From Myxococcota bacterium (GTDB lineage: Bacteria; Myxococcota_A; Polyangia; JAAYKL01), in the NCBI GenBank assembly GCA_030065855.1, contig JASJCT010000035.1, positions 1 to 64,000 on the forward strand: DNA of 64,000 bases, read 5' to 3'. Positions 32,665 through 41,959 of the stretch are shown in pieces; positions within the stretch are counted from its first letter, which is position 1, and every line of letters starts with the position of its first letter. The notes under the pieces are model-generated. The model did not search any database, was not told where the DNA came from, and worked only from the letters and a program-made list of their open reading frames with translations. Position numbers and translations under genes: made by a program.

Positions 32665-33291
32665 ATGGCCAAGGTCGCCCTCAGCAAGACCGCGCTTCAA
32701 AAAGAAAGGGACAGCCTTCAACTCTATAGGCGGGTACTACCCTCCCTCGACCTCAAGCGGCTGCAGCTGATGGGAGAGCTGGCCCGTGCCAAATCTCAGG
32801 CGGTTGAGGCTAGGGAGAGGGTTCAACGGGTCTCCGATCTTGTCGCCGAAACCCTGCCGATGCTTGCGAACCGGGAGATGAACCTGTCCAATCTCGTCAC
32901 AGTGGAATCCGTGAATGTCACGAACGAAAACGCGGCTGGGGTGGAGTTGCCCAAGCTCGAATCAGTGGATGTGTCAGTGGCGCCATACTCCCTTATGTGC
33001 ACACCACCGTGGGTGGATGCGGTGATTGACCAACTGAAGCGGATGCTCCATCTCAATGCGGCAGTTCGGATCTTTGACGCCCGCGTGACCGTGCTCAACC
33101 GTGCGGTTCGAAAGGTGACCCAGCGGATCAATCTGTTTGAAAAAATTCTCATACCAAGAGCCATAGAGAATATCAAACGCATTAAGATCTTTCTCTCTGA
33201 CATGGAGCGATCCTCCATTGTACGATCCAAGCTGGCCAAGGCCAAGCGGATCCGGGAGACCGAGGTGCTTCGGCAGGAGGAGGCGTCATGA
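32665..33291 (+). CDS. ntpD: V-type ATP synthase subunit D
   Basis: A 208-aa central-stalk subunit, a long antiparallel coiled coil that rotates inside the head. The family start is LSKTALQKERDSLQLYRRVLPSLDLKRLQL and the end contains RRAVRKVTQRINLFEKILIPRAIENIKRIKIFLSDMERSSIVRSKLAKAK-like helices. It begins 1 base after the B stop and overlaps subunit I by 4 bases. Confidence 0.92.
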   Translation: MAKVALSKTALQKERDSLQLYRRVLPSLDLKRLQLMGELARAKSQAVEARERVQRVSDLVAETLPMLANREMNLSNLVTVESVNVTNENAAGVELPKLESVDVSVAPYSLMCTPPWVDAVIDQLKRMLHLNAAVRIFDARVTVLNRAVRKVTQRINLFEKILIPRAIENIKRIKIFLSDMERSSIVRSKLAKAKRIRETEVLRQEEAS

Positions 33292-35123
33292 GCATTGTTC
33301 CCCTGTCCAAGGTTACCTTCCTCGGCCACCGGGATGACAAGACCGAGATACTTTTGGATCTTCAGTCCTTGGGTTGCCTGCACGTCATTCCGCTTACCGC
33401 CAACCAATGGGCCAAGAACAAGGGAGGACCGACCTCGAACGCCCGGGAGGCCCTCAAGTATCTGCTCAGCTGCGCGCGGAAACGGCATCAGGTGAGCGAT
33501 CCATCCAGGTTTGACGCCGCTTACGTGGAGAGACGGGCCTTGGAGATTCGCGATGAGGTGCACAGCCTTGAGCACGAGCAGGATTTCCTCGAGGCGCGCA
33601 TCAAGGGACTTCGCCCCTGGGGTGATTTCAAGCTACCTCCGAGGGAAGCGTTGGGCGGGTACCGCCTCTGGTTCTATCAGGTGCCGCTCCACGATGTTAA
33701 ACACCTTCAAAAAACCGAGCTAATGTTCGAGGTGGTCACCCGGGACAACCGATTCGCCTATGTGGTGGTGGTGTCAATGGAAGAGCCCCAGGGCATGCCG
33801 GTAGTGCGGACCCGTACCGGCAAAGTCTCCCTTCACGACCTTGTGCAACGGCTTGAGGAGGTGGCGCTCGCTCTCGAGGATTTACAAGCAGAGCGCGCCG
33901 GCCTGACCCGATGGTGCCGCCTCTATGCCTCGTTGCTGTTTCGTTTAGAAGATGGGGAGCAACGTCTCCGTGTCTCCGAAGACACCCTCGATGTGGATCC
34001 CCTGTTTGCCCTGCAGGCGTGGGCCCCTACCGAAAAGGCGGATACCCTCAAAGATTACGCCGACAAGAAGGGGCTCGTTTTCGAGATGATGGCGCCTGCA
34101 CCTGAGGACGCGCCACCGACCCTGCTTCACAACAAACCCTTGGTTGCCAGTGGTCAGGATCTGGTCTCATTTTATATGATGCCCAATTATCGGCTCTGGG
34201 ATCCGTCGTCGATGGTCTTCTTTTCGTTCTCTATTTTTTTTGCCATGATCCTATCGGACGCGGGATACGCTTTGGTGATGCTGGCGGGATTACTCCTCCT
34301 TTGGCGAAAGCTGGGTCGAAGCGATGTGGGACGTCGCATGCGGATTCTATTCGCCCTCCTCACCGTCACCTCGGCTGTGTGGGGAATGTTGGTGGGCAGC
34401 TATTTCGGGTACGGTCCCAAGGAGGGCTCGCTCCTGACCGACCTCCATGTGCTGAGTGTCAACAACTTCGACGTCATGATGAAGCTTTCGATCTTCATCG
34501 GCGTGGGCCACCTGATTCTGGCCAACCTCGCGGACGCGAAACGGCGAGGTCTATCCAAGGACACATTGGTCCCTGTGGGATGGATAACCATCTTTCTCGG
34601 AGCCGTCTCCCTTTGGCTCTCTCAGGACAGGGCTGTAGGCGAGCTGATAGTCAGATCGCTTGGAGGAGACACCTTTTCTGTTCACGAAAAGATGTCGAAT
34701 ACGGGCAGTGGGATGATGATCGCCGGCGCCTTAGCGGTATTGTGTTTCACTCCAGCGTCAGGGCCTGTCCACAAGCAGATCTTTGCAGGGGTGATCTCCC
34801 TCACGAAGATCACGAGCGCTTTCGGAGATGCGTTGAGTTACCTCCGGTTGTTCGCCCTTGGTCTCGCCAGTGCCTCCCTTGCCGTGGCGTTCAACGATCT
34901 GGCGGATCAGGTCAGGGCCGCTTCAGGACCGAGCTTCGGCCTTCTACTCGGCATGATTGTGTTTTTTATCGGACACTCCCTCAACTTCGTGCTCGGGATA
35001 GTTAGCGGATTCATTCATGGACTCCGTCTGAATTTCATTGAGTTCTTCAACTGGAGTATCCCCGAAGAGGGGCGACCGTTCAAAGCCTTTTCCAGAAAGG
35101 AGGCAACATCTTGCACGCGCTGA
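33288..35123 (+). CDS. ntpI: V-type ATP synthase subunit I (a subunit)
   Basis: A 611-aa protein. Residues about 1-300 are the cytoplasmic peripheral part with coiled coils. From about 305 there are seven or so transmembrane helices, including ITSAFGDALSYLRLFALGLASASLAVAFNDLA, where the first Arg (YLRLF) is the essential ion-channel arginine, and HSLNFVLGIVSGFIHGLRLNFIEFF. It forms the ion half-channels against the K ring. It overlaps subunit D by 4 bases and subunit K by 13 bases. Confidence 0.93.
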   Translation: MSIVPLSKVTFLGHRDDKTEILLDLQSLGCLHVIPLTANQWAKNKGGPTSNAREALKYLLSCARKRHQVSDPSRFDAAYVERRALEIRDEVHSLEHEQDFLEARIKGLRPWGDFKLPPREALGGYRLWFYQVPLHDVKHLQKTELMFEVVTRDNRFAYVVVVSMEEPQGMPVVRTRTGKVSLHDLVQRLEEVALALEDLQAERAGLTRWCRLYASLLFRLEDGEQRLRVSEDTLDVDPLFALQAWAPTEKADTLKDYADKKGLVFEMMAPAPEDAPPTLLHNKPLVASGQDLVSFYMMPNYRLWDPSSMVFFSFSIFFAMILSDAGYALVMLAGLLLLWRKLGRSDVGRRMRILFALLTVTSAVWGMLVGSYFGYGPKEGSLLTDLHVLSVNNFDVMMKLSIFIGVGHLILANLADAKRRGLSKDTLVPVGWITIFLGAVSLWLSQDRAVGELIVRSLGGDTFSVHEKMSNTGSGMMIAGALAVLCFTPASGPVHKQIFAGVISLTKITSAFGDALSYLRLFALGLASASLAVAFNDLADQVRAASGPSFGLLLGMIVFFIGHSLNFVLGIVSGFIHGLRLNFIEFFNWSIPEEGRPFKAFSRKEATSCTR

Positions 35124-35563
35124 TTATTACGCTTGGCTGGATTGGCATTTTTGCACCGACAGCGTTCGGCGCCATCGGCAGTATCCTGGGGTGTGCCCGA
35201 GGGGGACACGCCGCCTGCGGCGCCATGCTCGAGACCGAGAGCGGCCATGGCCGTTATGTCGGCGTCTCGGCCCTGCCGTCTTCCCAAACCATTTACGGCA
35301 TTGTGGTAATGCTGACCCTCAACCGCGACGTTTCTACTGCGAACGCGCCGGGCATCTTCGCCATCGGCACCCTAGTCGGGATCACCATGATGCTCAGTGC
35401 CATGGCACAGGGGGCATTGTGCGCATCGGCGATCAACGTCACCAAGAGCAAGCCCGAGGTGTTCGGTCTCTCTATCGCCCCGGCAGCGGTGGTGGAAGGA
35501 TTCGCCGTGTTCGCGTTCGTGTTCGCCTTGGTTCTGGCCGGCGGACTGCCCACGGGAGGCTAG
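35111..35563 (+). CDS. ntpK: V-type ATP synthase subunit K (rotor ring), duplicated hairpin
   Basis: A 150-aa proteolipid of four transmembrane helices, that is two fused hairpins. Only the fourth helix carries the ion-binding Glu129 (SIAPAAVVEGFAVFAF). Gln59 in ALPSSQTIYGIV and Gln100 in LSAMAQGAL match positions that bind sodium in the Enterococcus hirae NtpK ring, so a Na+-coupled enzyme is plausible (inference from family knowledge). AAGGAGG lies before the start. Overlaps subunit I. Confidence 0.92.
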   Translation: MHALIITLGWIGIFAPTAFGAIGSILGCARGGHAACGAMLETESGHGRYVGVSALPSSQTIYGIVVMLTLNRDVSTANAPGIFAIGTLVGITMMLSAMAQGALCASAINVTKSKPEVFGLSIAPAAVVEGFAVFAFVFALVLAGGLPTGG

Positions 35564-35566
35564 ATT

Positions 35567-36223
35567 ATGAGTGATGCACATTCCGTGGCATCAGGGGTAC
35601 AGGGACTGATTACGCGGCTACGGAACGAAGGCGTGGCAGCCGGTGAGAAGCGGGCCGAGGAGATCATCAAAGACGCCGAAGCCCAAGCCCTGGAGATTGT
35701 CGCCAGCGCACAAAAGGAGGCTGAGACGCTGCTGCAAAACAGCCGCGCCCAGCTCGAACAGGAGCTTGCCGCTGGCAAGGCCGCGTTCAAAGTGGCTATC
35801 CGGGATACGAGACTCGAGCTCGACGAGGAGCTCAAAGCCGTGTTTGCCGCCAATGTCCGTCGCCTCATTGCTGTCGAGCTCAAAGACAAGGCCTTTTTGA
35901 GAAACCTCATTCTAGCAGTGGCGGGTCGCACTCGAGAGGCCATCCCCGATACCAGCGCCCTCGACATTCTCCTCGGCAAGGAAAGTCTCGATAACAGCAC
36001 CGACATCGGCAAGGAATCCCTTAGGGAGTTCGTCCTCGGAGTCTCCGGCTCCATGCTCAGGGAGGGGGTTTCCCTGCGTCCGGCCGGAACAACCGGGGCC
36101 GGCATTCGAATTCAGCTCAAGGGAGAGGATGTGGAAATCGATTTGACCCAAAACACCCTATCGGATCTCATCCTGAAGCACCTGCTGCCTAGATACCGAA
36201 AGATCGTGGAAGGGGTTGATTAG
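35567..36223 (+). CDS. ntpE: V-type ATP synthase subunit E
   Basis: A 218-aa peripheral-stalk subunit. N-terminal two thirds is an Ala/Glu-rich coiled coil (EGVAAGEKRAEEIIKDAEAQALEIVASAQKEAET), and the C-terminal globular domain binds the top of the head. It lies 3 bases after subunit K. In spirochaete-type operons E is the first gene; here it is fifth. Confidence 0.88.
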   Translation: MSDAHSVASGVQGLITRLRNEGVAAGEKRAEEIIKDAEAQALEIVASAQKEAETLLQNSRAQLEQELAAGKAAFKVAIRDTRLELDEELKAVFAANVRRLIAVELKDKAFLRNLILAVAGRTREAIPDTSALDILLGKESLDNSTDIGKESLREFVLGVSGSMLREGVSLRPAGTTGAGIRIQLKGEDVEIDLTQNTLSDLILKHLLPRYRKIVEGVD

Positions 36224-36224
36224 G

Positions 36225-36911
36225 ATGGCAAACCATCAATACTACATGCTGCTGTCGAGCCTGCCGGCGCTCCAGCGATTTGACCTGGCGGAGCGGTTGC
36301 CCATCAGCCGGGAGCGCCTCACCAGCCGAATGACCATGCTGCATCCAGAGGATGCCGAGCTCCTCAAACGGGCCACCAATTTCTTTGCTTGGTTTCGGCA
36401 ATCCGCAACCCTTGCCGATGACGCCATGACCGTGGGTTATCAGGGTCTAGCCGAGCTCGTAGAAGCGCGGGGGCTAATGAAATTGTTCGGGCTGCCCATC
36501 AACCTCCGCACCATCATTGCGGCCCTCAGAAGGAGACTTCTCGGTCGGGAAGCCCCGCGGGCAGGGGAAAATTGGGGGGCTGGACCACTTGTGCCCCATA
36601 TCGTTCGGCACTATGAGGCGGCAGACTTCGGACTCCAAGCAGTCTACCCCTGGATTACCGAGGTCAGGCACCATATCGAAGCCGGTGCTGCTCGGGATCT
36701 TGAAAAACTCATGTGTAGCCTTATCTGGAAACACTTCGACCGCCCCTATGACAGGGGTCCCTTTGGCATCGAGGCGCTCACCGCTTACCTCTTCAAATGG
36801 AGCGTTCTCGACCAGTGGCTCTCCCAGGACCGAGCTGGAGCCCTAAATCGATTTGATCAATTGGTAGCTGAGGTTACCGGTCAATGGGAGGCGCATTTCA
36901 ATGGTATCTGA
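36225..36911 (+). CDS. DUF2764 family V-ATPase-associated protein
   Basis: 228 aa from the ATG at 36225 (MANHQYYMLLSSLPALQRFD; AAGGGG 9 bases upstream). A TTG at 36216 gives an alternative 231-aa form. The start YYML-SSLP and the internal helical pattern match DUF2764, which is encoded between E and A in V-ATPase operons of spirochaetes, Chlamydiae and Bacteroidetes. These operons lack recognisable C, F and G genes, as this one does. A role as a substitute for the C subunit (rotor cap) has been supposed. It overlaps subunit A by 11 bases. Confidence 0.85.
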   Translation: MANHQYYMLLSSLPALQRFDLAERLPISRERLTSRMTMLHPEDAELLKRATNFFAWFRQSATLADDAMTVGYQGLAELVEARGLMKLFGLPINLRTIIAALRRRLLGREAPRAGENWGAGPLVPHIVRHYEAADFGLQAVYPWITEVRHHIEAGAARDLEKLMCSLIWKHFDRPYDRGPFGIEALTAYLFKWSVLDQWLSQDRAGALNRFDQLVAEVTGQWEAHFNGI

Positions 36912-38721
36912 CCAGCAACGAGTGACCGAGAATCACCCCGACAACAACAGCAATGTCCGCGTAACCGCGGTGCGAGAGAGCCTCGTGACGATTGAGGCCC
37001 AGAACACACCTATTCTTAAAAACGAGGTGGGCTTCGTCTGCGTGGGTAAGGAGCGACTAATGGCCGAAGTGCTGCGCATTCAAGGCCGCAGCGCGGACAT
37101 GCAGGTATTCGAGGATACCCGAGGAGTAAAAGTCGGGGATCGAGTGGACATGACCGGCCGGTTGCTCTCGGTGGCGCTCGGGCCCGGGCTGCTCGGTCAG
37201 GTGTTTGACGGCCTGCAGAATCCGCTGGCCACGTTGGCTGAGAAGTACGGATTCTTCCTGCCTCGCGGGGTAGATCTGCCGCCCCTCGACCAGCGCCGCA
37301 AGTGGGCGTTCACTCCCGCCGTGACCGTCGGGGATTGGATTCACGCCGGCGAGGCCATCGGCACCGTGCCAGAGGGACATTTATCCCATAAGATCATGGT
37401 TCCGTTCAATACCAAGGGGGAATTAGAGGTAACCTGGATTCAACAGGGCAGCTTCACCGTAGACTCTCCCATTGCGCGGATACGCGACAGAGACGGCGAG
37501 GAAAGGACCCTTGCGATGGTCCAGGAGTGGCCAGTGAGACGACCCATTCCGGAAAAGATGTTCAAGCTTCGGCTCGCCAAACGCAGGTATCCAAGCGTCC
37601 CCCTTTCCACCACTACGAGAATTATCGACACGTTTTTCCCAATCGCCAAGGGGGGCACCGGCTGTATTCCCGGTCCCTTCGGCGCCGGCAAGACCGTGTT
37701 ACAAAGCCTTGTCGCCAGGTACGCCGCCGTGGACATCGTCATTATCGTGGCTTGCGGTGAACGGGCCGGTGAGGTAGTGGAGACTATCAAGGAGTACCCG
37801 GAAACAAAGGATCCCCGCACCGGCGGATCCCTCATGGATCGGACCATCATCATCTGTAATACTTCGTCCATGCCGGTGGCCTCCCGGGAGGCGTCCATCT
37901 ATACCGGGGTTACCTTGGGTGAGTACTATCGTCAGATGGGATATGACGTCCTGCTCATCGCCGACTCCACCTCGAGGTGGGCCCAGGCCATGCGGGAAAC
38001 AAGCGGCCGCATGGAGGAGATCCCCGGCGAAGAGGCATTCCCGGCCTATTTGGACTCCACTATCAAGAGCGTCTACGAAAGGGCCGGTGTGCTGGAATGC
38101 CCGGACAGCACCGAGGGGAGCCTGACCATGATCGGCACGGTCTCCCCAGCCGGCGGCAACTTCGAAGAACCGGTGACCCAGGCGACCCTTGCCACGGTAA
38201 AGACCTTTCTGGGGCTCTCCTACGATCGGGCCTACAAACGGTTCTACCCAGCCATCGATCCCCTCATGTCCTGGTCCCGGTATCTAGATCAGTGCAAGAT
38301 GTGGTACGATGAAAACCTCGGTCCAGAGTGGGTGGACGACGTTAAAGCAATGATCGACCTACTCACCGAAGGCGAGACCGTCTACCAGATGATGCAGGTC
38401 ACCGGTGAAGAGGGAATCTCCATGGAGGATTATCTCGTTTGGCAGAAAGCGACCCTCCTCGATATGGTCTATCTACAGCAGGACGCCTTCGACGACGTGG
38501 ACGCCTCTATGTCCAGGGAGCGCCAGAAAGCAAGCTTTTTCCTGCTAAAGAAGCTCATCCAGCAGAATTACAAATTCAGGGACAAAGCTGAAGCCCACGA
38601 TTTCTTCACCCGCCTCACCGGCCTGTACAAAAACCTCAACTACAGCGCCGAGGAGTCCCCGCTATACAAACGGTATATCGGTGACATTGAAGCCTTGACC
38701 GAGGCGTTTGTCTCTGCTTAA
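36901..38721 (+). CDS. ntpA: V-type ATP synthase subunit A (catalytic)
   Basis: A 606-aa catalytic subunit. Beta-barrel at about 20-90, the A-type insertion at about 115-215, Walker A GPFGAGKT at 258-265, Walker B VLLIADSTSRWAQAMRE, and the GEEAFPAYL segment. Converts ATP energy to rotation or the reverse. It is the last gene of the operon, an unusual position, and converges with the glutaredoxin-like gene with 10 bases between the stops. Confidence 0.95.
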   Translation: MVSDQQRVTENHPDNNSNVRVTAVRESLVTIEAQNTPILKNEVGFVCVGKERLMAEVLRIQGRSADMQVFEDTRGVKVGDRVDMTGRLLSVALGPGLLGQVFDGLQNPLATLAEKYGFFLPRGVDLPPLDQRRKWAFTPAVTVGDWIHAGEAIGTVPEGHLSHKIMVPFNTKGELEVTWIQQGSFTVDSPIARIRDRDGEERTLAMVQEWPVRRPIPEKMFKLRLAKRRYPSVPLSTTTRIIDTFFPIAKGGTGCIPGPFGAGKTVLQSLVARYAAVDIVIIVACGERAGEVVETIKEYPETKDPRTGGSLMDRTIIICNTSSMPVASREASIYTGVTLGEYYRQMGYDVLLIADSTSRWAQAMRETSGRMEEIPGEEAFPAYLDSTIKSVYERAGVLECPDSTEGSLTMIGTVSPAGGNFEEPVTQATLATVKTFLGLSYDRAYKRFYPAIDPLMSWSRYLDQCKMWYDENLGPEWVDDVKAMIDLLTEGETVYQMMQVTGEEGISMEDYLVWQKATLLDMVYLQQDAFDDVDASMSRERQKASFFLLKKLIQQNYKFRDKAEAHDFFTRLTGLYKNLNYSAEESPLYKRYIGDIEALTEAFVSA

Positions 38722-38731
38722 AACTCCACAC

Positions 38732-39376
38732 CTACTTGCCGACGGCCTTGATAACAGCTTTGGCGAATGCCATCTCAGGTTGGCCGCCCACGATACTGTG
38801 CTTTTCGTTGATGATCGTGTTCGGTACGCCCTGTACGTTGTACTTCACCGCAAGGTGTGGGAACTCGGAGATCTCCACCATATCTCCCCTGATATGTTCA
38901 GAGGCCATGGCGAACCGATGGGCAGTGCGCACCGCTTTGGGGCAATAAGGACATGTGGGAGAAATCATTGCCTGCATGTGCACCGGTTTGTCCACCTTGG
39001 CCAGCTCTTTCAGGACATCCTTGGAGAGTCCTGGATCGCCTCGGCTCACGTCGAGGATGCCCTCGACTAGGGTCGTGAACTCGTATCCAGCCGGGATGCC
39101 GTAGAAGCGAATGCCGTAATCCTTCTCGCCGATAACGGCGATGGCCGGGATCTTGTCTATCCCGAGCTTCTTCGCCACATCGGCGTCCTTTACGAAATCA
39201 CGCACTTCCAAGGCGATCTTTCCCGAAAGCTCGGCGAGCTCCTCCACCATCTGCCGCGTGACCGAACAGTATTCGCACTCGGTCTCCTGGGTGAACATGA
39301 CGAGCTTCACCTCCGTTTGCAGCTCCTCGAAGTTCTTCTTCAGCGTCGCTTTGTCTTTTTCCTTCAGCAATCCCAT
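38732..39376 (-). CDS. Protein disulfide oxidoreductase with two thioredoxin folds (glutaredoxin-like)
   Basis: A 214-aa protein of two thioredoxin/glutaredoxin domains. The N-terminal active site is CEYC (34-37) and the C-terminal one is CPYC (142-145). Cis-Pro loops occur at KIPAIA and GVPNTI. This organisation is that of PDO proteins best known from thermophiles, and of AhpF N-terminal domains. The adjacent thioredoxin reductase (16 bases upstream on the same strand) is the likely electron donor. Cytoplasmic. Confidence 0.9.
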   Translation of the reverse strand: MGLLKEKDKATLKKNFEELQTEVKLVMFTQETECEYCSVTRQMVEELAELSGKIALEVRDFVKDADVAKKLGIDKIPAIAVIGEKDYGIRFYGIPAGYEFTTLVEGILDVSRGDPGLSKDVLKELAKVDKPVHMQAMISPTCPYCPKAVRTAHRFAMASEHIRGDMVEISEFPHLAVKYNVQGVPNTIINEKHSIVGGQPEMAFAKAVIKAVGK

Positions 39377-39392
39377 AATGTTTCCTCCTTTT

Positions 39393-40382
39393 TTAGATCA
39401 GTTGTTTTTCGGAGAGGTAGTCGTACGCTGCGAGCGCGGCTTTGGCTCCCTCTCCGGCTGATATGATGATCTGTTTTTTTGGCACAGTGGTGACATCACC
39501 GGCTCCAAACAATCCCGGCACGCTGGTTCTACAGTGGCAGTCTACGATGAGCTCTCCAGCCTTGTTGAGCTCGGCTAGATCACGCACGGAATCCGAATTC
39601 GGCAACAGCCCGATTTCCACGAAGACACCGTCTGCGGCGAGGCTCTTCGCCTCTCCCGACGACCGCTCTTTCAAGCGCACGGCGCTCACGCGTTCAGTGC
39701 CTTCGATTTGGGTGACTTGATGATTGTCTAGGAACTCGACGTGCTCGTGCTTGGCGATTGCGCTCTTCATCACCTCGTCTGCTTGCCACCCTACGGCATA
39801 GTTGACCATTGTTACCGATGCACCGACTTTGAGCAGATCGATGGCGGCTGTGAAGGCCGAGTTTCCTCCTCCGGCGACAATCACTCTTTTGTCTTTGAAA
39901 AAGGGTGCATCACATGTAGCGCAGTAGGCAACGCCCTTGCCTACAAGCTCTTTTTCACCCGGAACGCCCAGTGGGCGATCCCGTTTGCCCGTGGCCACAA
40001 TCAGACTGTTACACGAAAATACAGCGCCGCTTTCTAGCTGGATGTCGAACGCGCCCTTTTTCTCGACCACCTCCACGACCTTCTCGCCTTCGCCGATAGG
40101 TACATCGAACTGCTTCACCTGCTCCACAAATTTGTCTGTTAGCTCGCGTCCGCTGATCGACTGGAAACCCAAGTAGTTCTCGATCTCCGAGGTAGACGCA
40201 ACTTGGCCGCCGAAGTCCTTGGTTAGCAAGGCTAGCCGAAGCATTTTCCGCGCTGCGTATATCGACGCGCTCATGGCCGCTGGGCCGCCCCCTAGGACGA
40301 TTAGGTCATAGATGACATTTAGATCTGGCTTGTTCTCGCTGCCCAAGGCAGCCAAGTCGAATGAAAAACCGGGAAAGTCCAT
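39393..40382 (-). CDS. trxB: Thioredoxin reductase-like FAD/NAD(P)H disulfide oxidoreductase
   Basis: 329 aa. A 20-residue N-terminal extension precedes the FAD motif LIVLGGGPAAMSASIYAARK. The redox centre CATC is at 154-157 (VAYCATCDAP), the NAD(P) motif is VIVAGGGNSAFTAAIDLLKVG and the second FAD motif is GLFGAGDVTTVPKKQ. G-G-N-S-A is the usual NADPH-type pattern. It presumably reduces the PDO gene product encoded 16 bases downstream. Confidence 0.92.
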   Translation of the reverse strand: MDFPGFSFDLAALGSENKPDLNVIYDLIVLGGGPAAMSASIYAARKMLRLALLTKDFGGQVASTSEIENYLGFQSISGRELTDKFVEQVKQFDVPIGEGEKVVEVVEKKGAFDIQLESGAVFSCNSLIVATGKRDRPLGVPGEKELVGKGVAYCATCDAPFFKDKRVIVAGGGNSAFTAAIDLLKVGASVTMVNYAVGWQADEVMKSAIAKHEHVEFLDNHQVTQIEGTERVSAVRLKERSSGEAKSLAADGVFVEIGLLPNSDSVRDLAELNKAGELIVDCHCRTSVPGLFGAGDVTTVPKKQIIISAGEGAKAALAAYDYLSEKQLI

Positions 40383-40459
40383 AGCGCTCTCCTTCTGGGT
40401 AACTACAGCAAGCGTTCGCTCGCAGTATCAATAGCATTTCGCATCGCCGTCGACCTGTA

Positions 40460-40813
40460 TCAAAACGTCATCACTTCGAATCCCTCTTCGAGATAACGTG
40501 CAATGCTCGGATGACCGCTCATCTCGCCGATTAGTTTCAGACCTTGTTTTATGGCGCTCTCCTTGGAACCCATCTTCCCAGAACAGGCATCGCATACAGC
40601 ATCGATCAATCCGGCGGCCACAGCTTTTTTGTACAACTTGGCAAACGGCAATGATTCGTCTTCGTGCAGATCTTTGACCAGCCGGGTAGCGCTCCCCTCC
40701 ATTACGATGCGGGCGTCGTAGTCGTTCTCTATCATGTCGAATGCATTGAGCAGGACATGCGCAAAGCACATCGGCTCACCATTGAATGCGAACAAAACAA
40801 TCTTTTTCATCAT
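40460..40813 (-). CDS. Small cytoplasmic DsrE-like protein
   Basis: A 117-aa protein (IVLFAFNGEPMCFAHVLLNAFDMIENDYDARIVMEG) of the DsrE/F-like alpha/beta type: a strand, then M-C-F-A-H helix, then KDLHEDESLPFAKLYKKAVAAGLIDAVCDACSGKMG, where Cys residues may be redox active or carry sulfur. Function unknown. It overlaps the CorC-like gene by 4 bases and precedes trxB by 77 bases. Confidence 0.65.
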   Translation of the reverse strand: MMKKIVLFAFNGEPMCFAHVLLNAFDMIENDYDARIVMEGSATRLVKDLHEDESLPFAKLYKKAVAAGLIDAVCDACSGKMGSKESAIKQGLKLIGEMSGHPSIARYLEEGFEVMTF

Positions 40814-41895
40814 TCATCTCCTTTTGAAAAACCACCCTTTTTCGAGTCTGAATCACTCTCTGTCTCGATGGCTTCGATCACACCCTTGCCCTTTTCTTTG
40901 GCCAAGGCTTGAGTGTCGATAACGTCGTCTTTTTCATCTACTATCTCTTTTCCAACCAAGGCTTCGATGACATCCTCCATTGTCACCAGGCCCGCGACAC
41001 CGCCGTATTCGTCCGCCACTGCGTATAGATGCTCTCGCCTGCTCAGGAAACGATTGAGCAGGGTCAGAGCACTCACAGTGGGAGAGACAAAACGGATGGG
41101 TTTGGCCAAGGTCTTGACCGGAGATTTCATTTCCTCGCTCTTGGCGCCGCAGATTTCATAGCGCAGCACATAACCGATCAAGCGATCGGCGTTGCCTTCA
41201 TAGACCGGAACACGTGTGTTGCGCCAGTTTTCCGCGTCCTTTCGGATGTCCGAAATAAGTCTGTCTCCATCTGCCGAGAGAATCACCGTGCGCGGCGTCA
41301 TGATGTCTTCAGCCAAGATCTCCTCAAGTCGGATGACGTTGCGGATCATCTCCGCTTCTGTATGGCTGATCTCTCCGCCGTGGGCACTCAGCTTGGCCGC
41401 GGCGATGATCTCGTCTTCGCTGATGAGCTGCGCTTTGCTCCCCTTAAGCGTAATCAAACCTGTCATGAAACGCACAGCCCACACGAGCGGCCAGAGCAGC
41501 GCCAGCATTCCGCGCAAGGGCCATACAGAGAGAGGCCACAGGCTCCGCCAGTAAACCGCTCCAACGGTTTTGGGCAAAATCTCACTGAAGAGCAGTATCA
41601 TCAGGGTGAAGACCAGCGAAAAGATCCACAGTGAGCTCGCTCCCCAAACCTGCCCGGCCGCCCACCCGGCAAGGGCCGCACCGGCTGTGTTGGCGAGGGT
41701 GTTCATGATCAAAATGGCTGAGAGGGGTCGGTCGATGTCGGCCTTGAAACTCCGCATGACCTTCGCAGGCCCACTGCCCTCGGCGGCGCGGGCCTCCAGT
41801 GTGACCACGCGGGTCGAATAGAGTATGGACTCCAGAATCGAGCAAAGCGCCGAGACAAAAACCGAAATACAAACAGCTATAACCAAAGTCGTCAT
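40810..41895 (-). CDS. CNNM/CorC-family membrane protein (DUF21 and CBS pair)
   Basis: 361 aa from the ATG at 41895 (GGAGG 4 bases upstream; a 42-residue open extension is ignored). Residues 1-140 are a DUF21 transmembrane domain (four helices, with ILPKTVGAVYW conserved). A CBS pair follows: DIMTPRTVILSADGDRLISDI and PVKTLAKPIRFVSPTVSALTLLNRF to GVAGLVTMEDVIEALVGKEIVDE. The C-terminal CorC_HlyC domain is absent; a Ser/Asp tail replaces it. Mg2+ or Co2+ export is the usual assumption. Confidence 0.88.
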   Translation of the reverse strand: MTTLVIAVCISVFVSALCSILESILYSTRVVTLEARAAEGSGPAKVMRSFKADIDRPLSAILIMNTLANTAGAALAGWAAGQVWGASSLWIFSLVFTLMILLFSEILPKTVGAVYWRSLWPLSVWPLRGMLALLWPLVWAVRFMTGLITLKGSKAQLISEDEIIAAAKLSAHGGEISHTEAEMIRNVIRLEEILAEDIMTPRTVILSADGDRLISDIRKDAENWRNTRVPVYEGNADRLIGYVLRYEICGAKSEEMKSPVKTLAKPIRFVSPTVSALTLLNRFLSRREHLYAVADEYGGVAGLVTMEDVIEALVGKEIVDEKDDVIDTQALAKEKGKGVIEAIETESDSDSKKGGFSKGDE

Positions 41896-41959
41896 GCTTC
41901 CTCCGACCCAGGAGTCTTGGTTTTCATTTATTCGACTCCCTCGAGGTCCAGCATCGCAT

